DNA from: Abelmoschus esculentus
Taxonomy: Eukaryota; Streptophyta; Magnoliopsida; Malvales; Malvaceae
DNA length: 64,000 bases
Assembly (NCBI GenBank): GCA_035048815.1
Contig: JAUCBN010000012.1
Coordinates: 12,133,001 to 12,197,000, forward strand
Direction of reading: 5' to 3'
Of the stretch, positions 54,353 through 64,000 are shown one piece after another. The notes below the pieces were generated by a model that worked only from the letters and a program-made list of their open reading frames with translations, ran no database searches and was not told where the DNA came from. The position numbers were made by a program, and so were the translations under genes. Positions within the stretch are counted from its first letter, which is position 1, and every line of letters begins with the position of its first letter.

Positions 54353-55254
54353 AATACCCCAAACTCGAACTATTGCTTGTCCTCAAGCAATGCCAAACAT
54401 CAAATTGCCGAACCTTACTCCCCTTTCGTCTTACTCTTCCATCTATTCTCTCAACCATGGTCATGTATATCTCTCCGTTTTAACCATTAGTTTACCCAAG
54501 GACTTTTACTAGGAAACAAAATATAGGGCTAGGTGAGTGTGTGCGTTTAATGGACAAGGCTGATTCAAGGCTTTCTTAGATAAACTCTAAGTTTAAGACA
54601 AGTAGAATCTTGGACTAGAGCTGTCTCCTTAAAACAACAAGTCTTGAGCCAATTTCGGGTACCTCAAGATATGTGTTTTCTATTTTCTACTTTTTTTTAT
54701 TTATTCTTTTTTTATTAACCACCTATTTAGCATACTAGAGCCAATTTCGGGCACCTCTAGCATGAAGGAGAGCAAAACTAGAGCCGGTGATAGGCACCTC
54801 TAGTTATTTTTCCAGCAAGTTCTAAGTCTTTATCACCTAAGTTTATTAAAAGAACTCTTAAATCAAACAAGTCCAAAAAGTATTTATTTTCTTTCTAACC
54901 CTAAAGCAAGCTTCTAAGTTTTATTCCATGAGTATCCTATGGTTATCCCTTCAAAACAGAAATAGGCCATGGTAAGGAAAAGATTTCTATAGCCTTAAAG
55001 AGTAAACTAAAGCAAAGCTGACATAATATAGTGCAAGATTACAAACATAAATTCAAGATGAGAGAATATTAAAAAAATTTCAGAAAAATTTACTCCCTTT
55101 TATGGCAATGCCTCGGTAGTGGGTAGCCTTGACAATGCTTCTGCACCTTTAATCTCCCTCAAACTCAAACCGAGCATTGTCCATAGTGCTCAAAATATAA
55201 GGCGAACAAAAGAAAACAAGTATAATAAAACAACAGGGATTAAATAGATTCTTA
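54353..55254 (-). other. R11 polypurine tract and 3' UTR
   Basis: On the minus strand, the hairpin ATTGCTTGAGGACAAGCAAT (54372-54391) precedes AGTTCGAGTTTGGGGTATT and the LTR. The inner module is the hairpin at 55172-55191 (GAGCACTATGGACAATGCTC on the minus strand) with GTTTGAGTTTGAGGG. The UTR repeats are as in R7. No coding sequence is seen. Confidence 0.78.
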
Positions 55255-55765
55255 TTATGATTCAGAAGAGCTGCTGGAAATAGCTTCCCTCCTAGGTATT
55301 CCTGCTGATGCTTTCATTCTTGATCCTTGTCCGAGTGATTGCTGTGTTTTTGCCTACCGGGGCGGTTATACTCTGGTGGGTGTTGTTTTTTGTAGTGGGG
55401 TCATGACTTTATCTCTGTCTTTTTCGTCGTTTGTATGCATCACCTCTGTTTCTCCTTCTGCCTCGTCTATTGGTATTCACTCTTGGGTATGCGATGAGCT
55501 CTCATGGACATACTCGTCAATCTGTCGAGAAAGACTATCCCTAGAGAAACTGCCAATGGGAATGGGACTCGGTGGTGGAGAGTTGAAGATAGCTCTCCTC
55601 TTTGATGGTCGTCTACTGCTGGATGATTTAGCGGCCGTGCCCGCAGGTCTAGATGGGCCGGCAGCGTGAAACTATTATTGTGGCCAAGCAGTAAAGAATG
55701 GTCTAGGCCCTGGAGCAGGTGTTGTCTCCGTGTACGATGCGGTAGTGACAAAAACGTTGGAAGGG
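55255..55765 (-). pseudogene. R11 3' ORF, C-terminal remnant
   Basis: On the minus strand this is homologous to the end of the R7 3' ORF (42500-43014). It shows the FVTTASYTETTPAPGPRPFF-like stretch, the RPSRPAGTAAKSSSSRRPSKRRAIFNSP-like stretch and the terminal SSSES with stop at 55255-55257. Frames are broken by small indels. The N-terminal domain is absent because R12 begins at 55766. Confidence 0.72.
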
Positions 55766-56332
55766 TGTAACCCCTTAGCCCGGCCTAGACGGAACCGACA
55801 CTAATGGATTATAGGGGAAATATCAAATCAAACCCGTGAAGGTCCGATTCGATAAACAACCCTAAAACCGTTATATATTTTTTTTCTAGATGCATAATTT
55901 TATTTCTATATGTCAAGGTCTCATACAAGGCATTAACGGAAACAGTCCGTTTATAAACAAACATCCGATTAAACACTTAAGTAAGTTAAGGACTAAAATG
56001 TAAAACTTTTAAATTCTAATAAAAAGTAGAAATTCTTTTCATCAAAGTTCAATTAAACACACAAGTACCCTTCACGGTAAATTTCAAGTCAAACGGATCA
56101 TTCTAACATCATCAATTGTATGTTTCTCTAATTTAGGGACCAAAATGTAAATCTTCCAAATTAAAAGGACTTTATCCAAAATAGGTTAACCATCTTGAAA
56201 TTAAATCAACTTTATGCATACATGCAAAATTTTAGCTCAAAATAACCTCTGTAGGTACCCTAATCGAACAAAGGAAGATATCTAGAACTAAAATACAATT
56301 TCCAACAACTATCAATTTCTAGCAGCCAAAGG

Positions 56333-56517
56333 TTTCGAAACCTTTAATAAAGGTTTCGAAACTTTTTGTAAAAAGTTTCGAAACTTCCCTGAAGGTTTCG
56401 AAACTTTTCGCGTCCAGTAATTTTCTAGAATTTAAATTGCCTGCAAGGTTTCGAAACTTCCTGAAGGTTTCGAAATTATTTGACAAAGGTTTCAGAACCT
56501 TTCCAAAGATTTCGAAA
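56333..56517. repeat. Array of TTTCGAAA palindromes in R12 LTR
   Basis: Seven exact TTTCGAAA cores (56333, 56354, 56376, 56396, 56449, 56468, 56510) and one decayed core (about 56490) lie within 185 bases. Most are in AAGGTTTCGAAACTT context, with uneven spacing. The matching place in the R9 LTR has one copy (50156-50163). Confidence 0.9.
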
Positions 56518-57255
56518 CTTTGGGTCTGGAAACAAAAGTTCCGTCTCACTAAGTGAATACTAACAATACAATACACAACCATTAGTCACTTCCAACTATA
56601 TGCATAATTCCTAAGCATAATTAACAACTTATAACACATGATTAACAACGTCATGGACATCAATCAAACTATAGGTATACTTCCTAGAAGATGATTAAAA
56701 ACATAATAATCATGCATGTACATGCTTCAATAATCCAAATAATTCCATAGTCCAACAATTAACAATCAAGCAACAAAGGTCTTATTACAACATAAACCAA
56801 AGTCTAAGTACACACTCCTCACATAGGTTGGGTTTACACATTGCCATGCCCCAACTTATTTGTCAAAACATACCGAATTTGGAGTAACCTTTCCCCTTGG
56901 TTTCCTTGCTCCGAATGTAGTCCCGAGTACCTTTATTTTTCTGCAAAGATGAAAAGAGAGCCTAAGTAAACATGCTTAGGGAGGAAGCTCTACACAAGAT
57001 CATCAATGCATCTTTTTAAAACCATAATGAAACCATAGTTTATAATGCATCATTAAAAACATGCATGCTTAACATTCCACGTTCATGTCTATAATATCAA
57101 ATCACTTTATTGAGTATGTTCAACATTATCAATATATTTCATGGATGATGCACAATATTCTCTTTTAATCCTTGTATGCATATTGGCTTCTAGTGATCAC
57201 TTATTGTGAACCTTAAGTTCATCGAATACACGGATCTATTGTTAGAGACCATTAG

Positions 57256-57425
57256 TCTCGTCATGACACAAAGTCACCATTGACATGACACGAAGTCACC
57301 ATTGACATGACACGAAGTCACCATTATAGCACTACCACGCACGATTAGACACATAGTCACCCTTGTTACGTATAGGCGGCTCTACCACGCACGATTGGAC
57401 ACAAAGTCACCCTTGTTACGTGTAG
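57256..57425. repeat. Tandem repeats in R12 LTR (22-base and about 51-base units)
   Basis: Three copies of a 22-base unit (GACATGACACGAAGTCACCATT-type, about 57262-57327) are followed by two inverted copies of the 51-base unit seen in R9 (CACGCACGATTGGACACAAAG, CACCCTTGTTACGTGTAGG). Confidence 0.85.
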
Positions 57426-59131
57426 GCAATATTCTTTATTCTCAATAATGTTTATAGTTCACTTAAAAAAATCCTAATGACATGTCATTCGTATTCGAAT
57501 CTAAAGTTAGTGTCACTAAGCCAATATCATAATCAAATGTGCATAATAATTTGCTGCTCATAATGCATGCATAATATGTTCACCAATGTACCAAATGTCA
57601 TGCCCAACAGCACCATCAATTTCAAGGCAAATAACCACATAATATTCCAATTCATTTTCAGCTCATAATGCATCCATAATGTGTTCAACAAATGAACCGA
57701 AAGTCATGCCCAATGGCACCTTTAATTTGAAGGCAAATAACCACATATATTCCAAGATCATTTTTCCATGTTTTCCTTAACCATGTATGCCTTTCTAAAA
57801 CATGCATTTTCAGCAATTATCTCATGCATGCACCAATTCAAAATCATGTTTATGCATTTCCAAAAAATCTCATTGCATTACCAACATCAACGTCTTTACC
57901 GAATATAGCCGAAGCTCATGTTAAAATATCAAAAACATTTACTTTACTTACACTTGAACTATGGAAGGTTTTCACAGTCTTCCATAGTCCCCAAAACAGA
58001 ACCGTACCAAACTCGATTCGTGTTAAGTCCGAAAACACTCACTGACAAGCCAAACGATCCCTCGTCGATGCTCCGATGACAACGCCAATGCACCAGCCAC
58101 TTATTTACCTTCTTGCACTACCTCTACATCATTAAAAATAGATCATATTCACATCATAACATGCTCAAACCATCAGCCACATCAAACCTCCACAAAATTA
58201 CCAAAAACTTAACCGAAAAGACCGAAAACTAAGCCAAAACGCATCCGAACAACATCAGCCCAAAACCTAATGATTCTAACATCTAATCCACTTCAATTAT
58301 GAACCAAAAACACATCTAAACCATCCTTATACCTCCAGGAACATTAAAACATCTAAAACAATCCCTAAAACAACCGAAAAATACCTTAAAACAACACCGA
58401 TTGTATTATTCCGGGATTAAATTAATGTGCTATCAAATGAAGACTCAATTAATCATTTAATTAACATAAAAACATAATTGAATCCATCTAATTTCAGTAT
58501 TGAATGAGATCCAAAAAGGTTTCACAAAAACATTCACAAAATCACTAGATCTAACATTGAAAACATAGAATTAAGTTTTTATTCAAAGATTAGCAAGCTA
58601 ATACTTGGGAATTTCAATAAAGAACCTTAGAAAAGAATTAAAAATCCAAAAAATTACCTTTAAGATCTATTCACCAAAAAGATGCAATTTCCTCTTCTTA
58701 ATTCCTTGCAATTTGGTGTTGATTTGATAAAATTGATGGTTAGGTTTTGTAAGGAATAGAAAGATGATTAAAATGATGATCAAAATTTCCTCTAAGGATT
58801 CTAAGTTTAGCTTGCTTTTTAATTTAGTCACTAAAATCACAATTTTCGAAAATCACAAATTAAGTCCTCTAATTTTCCAAAAATTACAAATTGGTCACTT
58901 ATGCATATTCAAGCATAATTAAAAATCAATATAAAGTTCAAATTACTTTCTTTTAATCTTGAAACATATTTTCAATATTTTTAAACCATATTCCAAAATT
59001 ATTATTTTTCCTAATTAAAAATATTCTTATTTTATTTTCCCTGGAATAATGAACTAGAGAATCCGATTCGACCCGAATCGAATTCTCCTAACTAAAGTCC
59101 AAACTACTAACTCCAAAATCGGGATGTTACA

Positions 59132-60230
59132 ACTCTCCCCCTCTTAAGAAAATTTCATCCTCGAAATTCTCACTTGAAGCAAACAAGTGAGGAACTGCTC
59201 CATACTTTTTCCTTGTCTCCTAAGTTGCCTCTTCAACACCTTGGTGTTTCCAAAGCACTTTAAACAAATCTATAGTCTTTCCTCGACGAACTTTTGTATC
59301 CATATCCAAAATCCTCATTGGTTCCTTGTCATAACTCACATCCGTTCTTAACTCAATCTCCTCTACTAGAACAACATGAGAAGGATCTAAACCATACTTA
59401 CGAAGCATCGATACATTAAAAACATAATGCATCCAACTCAACTCCACCAGCAACCTCAACCGATAAACAACAGGTCCAATTCGCTCTAACACCTCATATG
59501 GTCCAAACCTCAACACCTTCTTCCACGGAGAAACCTTATGAAACACTTTGTCCCCAACATCAAACTCTATATTCCTACGCTTTAAATCGGCATAGGACTT
59601 TTGCCTATCCGAAGCTTCCTTAAGTTTAGGACATATCAACTTAACTTTCTCATCCGTATCTTTAAAACTTGAGGCAAAGAAACATACTTTTTCCCAACTT
59701 CTTTCCAACACAAAGGTGTACAACACCTACGCCCGTATAAAGCCTCAAACGGTGCCATCTGTATACTCGCTTGGAGCTACTGTTATATGCAAACTCAACC
59801 AAAGACAATTGTTTCTCCCAAGAACCTTGAAACTTAATGATGCAACACCTCAACATATCCTCCAAGGTCTGAATAACACATTCAGACTGACCATCTATCA
59901 GAAGATGATAAGCAGTACTAAACTAAGCCTTGTACCAAAAGCAACCTACAAACTCTTCTCAAGACATAGAGATAAAATGCGGATCTCTATCCGATATGAT
60001 CAACTTAGGCACACTATGCAACTTCACCACCCCAGAAACATACAACTCTATCAACTTATCCATGAAGTAGGTCGTATGCACGACAAGAAAATGTGCATAC
60101 TTTGAAAACCTATCAACAATAAACCATATAAAATCATTCTTGGACTCCGTCACATCTTTCTTTAAACCAATCCAAAAGTACACACCTTTAAGATCACTAT
60201 ACATCTTCACTCTACCTGGATGCATATCAA
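59132..60230 (-). pseudogene. pol: R12 integrase with chromodomain, deleted and frameshifted
   Basis: Minus strand, read from 60225 downward: MHPGRVKMYSDLKGVYFWIGLKKDV passes directly to IWFIVDRFSKYAHFLVV, the same deletion of CxxC and first Asp as in R9. Next come SDRDPHF with the second Asp, then DGQSECV with the Glu kept (near 59885). The SWEKQLSLVEFAYNSS and RFGPYEVLERIGPVVYRLRL blocks follow; about ten residues before GPY are deleted relative to R9. Last is the chromodomain-like TIDLFKVLWKHQGVEEATWE near 59220. A purine-rich tract abuts the LTR (59132-59160). Several frameshifts are present. Confidence 0.85.
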
Positions 60231-60660
60231 ACGGACTAGTATGTGCTTCTGTTAAAAATAGCTTACCTCAACTCAACATCATCCGGTACCACAATCTAAC
60301 CCCTAAACCACAACATTCTATCCTCATCAAAAAGATACTCGGTTGGTCTACCCTCAGTAATATCCTCCACAAAAGGTACCAAAGCCTCATCCTCTAACTG
60401 CTTCACATTGATCATCTCAACCAAAATAGGTTTTACTTACAACTCCACCACTCAACCACCTTCCTTTGAAATACTCAACTTAGCAAACATCACCCTCAAC
60501 TCAACTGCCGTCTTACGGCTTAAAGATTCAGCCATCACATTAGCTTTCCCCGGATGGTATACAACAGACAACCCATACTTACCCTTTTCGAACAACCAAT
60601 AGATTCTTTCCTCACACCAAAGCAACCATGCACAACTTACCACACCATCTCCACCTTACA
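60231..60660 (-). pseudogene. pol: R12 end of RNase H and linker
   Basis: On the minus strand: IYWLFEKGKYGLSVVYHPGKANVMAESLSRKTAVELRVMFAKLSI, the end of the RNase H domain and start of the linker to integrase. It is collinear with 45780-46160 of R9. No RT YxDD-type motif is found upstream. Confidence 0.75.
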
Positions 60661-62818
60661 GAAAACATAAATCAAAAGGAAACCCCCTTTCTCTTACCTA
60701 AGATTGATAACCAACTCTTAATAACCGCAACGGTTTTCATACCACCACCACCGAACTAACCAGATTTCTGACATCCTTCTACATACCAGGTAACCAACTA
60801 AGCCTTTCACCAACCTCCACCCACACAATGATGCTCCACCAACAAGCTTCAAACTAACTTTGCATAAAACTGTCAACATTGTCTCACGCAACTCCACCGC
60901 CAACAACAACTTTATTATGAGTCATATTAATCATATCACAACATCACAATATATCATCCATTTACTTATGAATGATAAAACCCAACATCCAAACGGCCAC
61001 CTATGTCGATCTTAAAAACTCTCAAATCTTAATATATTATAGATACACCACTCACACACCTTTCCAATGGGACTTAGAAACTCAATAAAACCATACAAAA
61101 AAAAAACGATTGATCCAACAACCCTCATAAGAACACTCTATACCATCCATAGAACTTAGTACTAAACTTATGATGATTCTTTCTAACTTCAACCTTGGCA
61201 CCTTTACTACTAATAATAACCCAAAGAAAATTGATACTCACTCTTACCTTATCAACAAGATAAACATCCACACATGATTCAAACATAATCCAAACAAGCT
61301 TAATCGAAAACACATGTTTCCTCAACTCCTTCCACAACAATTTCCACCAAACCTATGAAAAAAATTACCATAAGCCCTGATCAAGATACCATTCCATCTC
61401 GGTACTTTTTGAAACAACCATGCGGCTCACCTAACACAAAAAGATTCTCAACACAAAACTAAACCTTGCCAAGAATATATCCTTCACTAGACCCTCAACA
61501 AACACCTTGCCACGACCTGTCCCCGATCAACTTTACCAAGATAGAGTCCCTCTCATAGCTACACCATTTTACTAGGTCTCCCTATAGGTTAACCGAACAT
61601 CTTCCCTTGTAACTCCATAACAACCCTGGATTACCCCACATAACAAACTCCCATTGCAAGCATCTTTATGTAAGCTAAGTCATCCCCGATTGTAACATTC
61701 TAGAAAACATATCATACAAGAAACTTACCAACTTTGTGTTAAACCCAACATCATACTCATCCCCTTGATAATACCTACAACTTAAGGTTTAGACACTATA
61801 ACCAACTCAACACCATGGTTCAAACTTTAAGATCTACACATCATTAAGTGCCTTGACACTTAACCCAAAGCTCCTTCCCATTATCAACTCATCGACAAAC
61901 CAACTCTTACATTAACTATACCACAACAAAATCCAAACTTGTAGAACTATTCCTTCCACTAGCTTCAACATCTCTTATTTTATAACCTTGCCAAAGCAGT
62001 AACCATATTGATGAAACATCCACAGACATGAACCCACCGAACACAAACCTTCACAACACTTTTCGATAAAAGCAAACCCACAAGACTGAACAATCGATAC
62101 AAACCATAAATTGTCCAGCGGTCCTCGATACACCACTTCAAACACCATCAAAAACTATCTTTACCCGAGGTATATTCAACTTAACATCTTGTAAACCCAA
62201 CATGTATACTTTCCTCCTTTACAGTACAACCAAACCTCTCAAGGTCACAACAATCTATAATTCAAACCCCCGATATCACAACTCCCATACCAAAACATAT
62301 CTCATATTTTACTTTCATCCTGACCATACCAGATCGGTCACAACCCTCGATCTAACTGCACACTAACCATACTACAAAGAATTCCTTGAAATTTCCACAA
62401 AATAATTTCACATCACTCAGAAAAACACCAATCCGCCTTACTCTACAAAATATGTTGCAACCTTGTTACAACCTCCAAATCCTAACTAGAAAGAATCCGC
62501 AAAACTTAGCCCTTCCTTTAGTACTGACCAACTCAAACTAACCATAACTCAGGTTATTTACCTCGGTTTCAAACATTCACAACTCTGAGACCAACCACTT
62601 ATTCTTCATCCAAGACTATTCCTTAACCAAAAGAGTAGTTTGCCCACTACACATTCAGCTCAACACCACAAGAAAGTCCTTTCAACCCCTTTTTTTTTCC
62701 ACACCTTCACCTTAAAAGAACCAACCACACTTCGTTCACACCCTCAAGGAGCTACTCGCAAGTGTGAACAAATGTATACATGATTTCCTGTAAGCCCTTA
62801 TAAATGCCTATGCAAGTT
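60661..62818 (-). other. R12 internal region without recognisable genes
   Basis: About 2.2 kb of CA-rich (plus strand) sequence. The first 700 bases match the R9 internal filler. I find no readable RT, protease or Gag motif and no tRNA-Met-type primer-binding site. Either this is pol and gag decayed beyond recognition by eye, or the family replaced them with non-coding sequence. Confidence 0.5.
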
Positions 62819-63003
62819 CATGTGTATGTAAATACAATTTCTAATGTCATGCTCAAGAATGCATGTATGTCCTACATTATCTATAGATATATACATATAT
62901 GTGCTCTTAGTGCATGTGTATGTAAATGCAATTTCTAATGTCATGCTCAAGAATGCATGTATGTCCTACATTATCTATAGATATATACATATATGTGCTC
63001 TTT
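62819..63003 (+). repeat. 94-base tandem duplication, two nearly identical copies
   Basis: The copies start at 62819 and 62913 (CATGTGTATGTAAATRCAATTTC ... GTGCTCTT). I see a single substitution between them, in the AAATAC/AAATGC position. Inside each is a CTATAGATATATACATATAT stretch. The high identity in an otherwise old region points to a recent duplication. Confidence 0.88.
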
Positions 63004-63907
63004 TCCCTAAGTCGAAATACTGTTGATGATTAGTCCTTGATGATACCTCCCGACATTAATCAATTATAACCAACAATCAATCCCACACTTCTTCTAGCCG
63101 CTGAAACTCCAACCTATCCCTAGGCCGAGTTAGTATATTTCAATCAAGTCAAATACCATACTTACTCCTTTTGTGAGTCTAACTCTCCCGAGTCTAGACA
63201 AATAAATTACTTATAAACTTCTCTCCCGAGCTTAGATGCAAGAACAAAGAATGACAAAGAGTAAGTAAACTTTGATATTTTATTGCATTGAAGCAAGAAA
63301 CAAGATACAATCTCTTCTCACTAATACTTATCAACTTTCACCTAAACCCTAAGAAAGCTTAAAACATAATGGGAAGAATTATTCCTAGGGTGAACTCTCT
63401 CAAATTCGGCTCTCCTATTCCCTTGGACGGTTATACCTTATATAGGCTTGGCCTAGGGCAAACCTTTTATAAATAGAATACAACTTGGAGTAGAAAACAA
63501 GTTATGCACATAGGTTTAATATTTCCAAGTTTAATTCTTCTAGAAAGCTTTTTCCCGCGTGGCCTTGTCCTTGGGCTTTCCTCGTATTATACAACTACGA
63601 TCCATGGGCTTCTTGTACAGCAACATTCTCCTTATTTTTCTTCCCAGTTTGTCTGCCATATTGCTATTTGTCTTCTGCTGCCTCGGCATCAGGTCCTACC
63701 TTGGCCTCAGTTTGCTGTCGCGACAATACTTATTCTTGCACAGACATAAAAATACAATAAAGTATGCCTTTTCTACAAATATCATCTTTAATAGCATAAT
63801 CCTTAAATATATCCCATTGAGTATATAAATTGGTCCAAGTAGGTGTAAAATTGATGATAAGTACCCATAAAAAGTGTAGAAAGTGATAGTGAGTTGAGTA
63901 CTTATCA
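63004..63907 (-). mobile_element. F1: truncated family A LTR inside the R12 5' LTR
   Basis: This minus-oriented family A LTR ends GAGTTGAGTACTTATCA at 63907 and starts at CCCTAAGTCGAAATAC. About 430 bases at its 3' end are missing. It shares subtype changes and almost the same breakpoint with R5 (24748). To its right Tekay-like LTR sequence resumes without a polypurine tract. Confidence 0.85.
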
Positions 63908-64000
63908 AGACTTCTTGCACTTCCTCTACAACATTAAAACAGAGCATATACACATCATAACATGCTCAAAACAGCAGCCACATAAACCTTCCACAAAACT
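63908..64000 (-). mobile_element. R12 5' LTR fragment, runs off the window
   Basis: CTTCTTGCACTTCCTCTACAACATTAAAA... matches the R12 3' LTR at 58110-58200. It is therefore probably the 5' LTR of R12 or of a sister copy continuing beyond the window edge. Confidence 0.75.

Larger units (their letters stand above)
55766..59131 (-). mobile_element. R12 3' LTR (Tekay-like), full length 3366 bases
   Basis: On the plus strand it runs from TGTAACCCCTTAGCCCGGCC to CGGGATGTTACA, the inverted form of the R9 LTR. It is collinear with 47295-50740 throughout. It differs by an expanded TTTCGAAA region (56333-56517) and by 22-base repeats in place of part of the 51-base array (57256-57425). Short open frames in it are not genes. 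Confidence 0.92.

Noticed and set aside
1..64000. A host plant gene hidden between elements
   Set aside because: All frames longer than about 100 codons are retroelement proteins, their shadows, or LTR frames; no other protein family was recognised.

Overview
This window is flowering-plant nuclear DNA made almost entirely of nested, decayed LTR retrotransposons. I see no host gene, tRNA, rRNA or CRISPR array. The primer-binding sites match the 3' end of plant tRNA-Asp. The Gag, protease, RT and integrase types are Ty3/gypsy of the Athila-like (Tat/Athila) and chromovirus (Del/Tekay-like) lineages. No species can be named; a dense heterochromatic or pericentromeric block is likely.

Element names used here: R1 to R12, solo LTR S1 and fragment F1. 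Three Athila-like LTR families can be told apart. Family A LTRs run TGATAAGTGCTC...GCATCA (about 1.33 kb). Family B LTRs start TGATAACTCC (1.24 kb). Family C LTRs start TGATGAGTGCC (1.33-1.37 kb).

Layout. 1-1707 is non-LTR AT-rich DNA with a possible transposase remnant. 1708-3583 is R1 (LTR-A fragment plus truncated gag). R2 follows: its 5' LTR is 3584-4815 plus 15219-15324, its interior 15325-21018 and its 3' LTR 21019-22355. It has gag-protease and a 3' ORF but no RT or integrase. Inserted in R2's 5' LTR with a GGAAG target duplication is R3 (4816-15213, minus), with both LTRs, gag, protease, RT and integrase but no 3' ORF. R3's gag carries solo LTR S1 (family C, 11494-12823, target duplication GTTTT). 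22356-24747 is R4 (plus gag/protease remnant). 24748-26472 is R5 (minus LTR and 3' UTR). 26473-36327 is R6, family B, the only element with the full order gag-protease-RT-RNase H-integrase-3' ORF. 36328-43706 is R7, family C, again without RT or integrase. 43707-44197 plus 51599-52949 is R8, its LTR split by Tekay-like R9 (44201-50740) and another LTR end, R10 (50741-51598). 52984-55765 is R11 (minus, family C). 55766-64000 is R12 (minus, Tekay-like), holding LTR-A fragment F1 (63004-63907).

How the parts relate. R6 shows the ancestral gene set. R3 lost the 3' ORF and kept pol. R2 and R7 lost RT, RNase H and most of integrase by what looks like one shared in-frame deletion that fuses the protease reading frame to the last residues of integrase. 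This suggests a long-lived non-autonomous lineage that needs enzymes in trans. Two Tekay-like copies in opposite orientation likewise share one integrase deletion.

The most unusual signals are short palindromes scattered through the elements: TGCCATGGCA-like in R6, TGCCGCGGCA-like in families A and C, and an array of TTTCGAAA in the R12 LTR. A second is a hairpin plus polypurine-tract module that occurs twice at the 3' end of the Athila-like elements.
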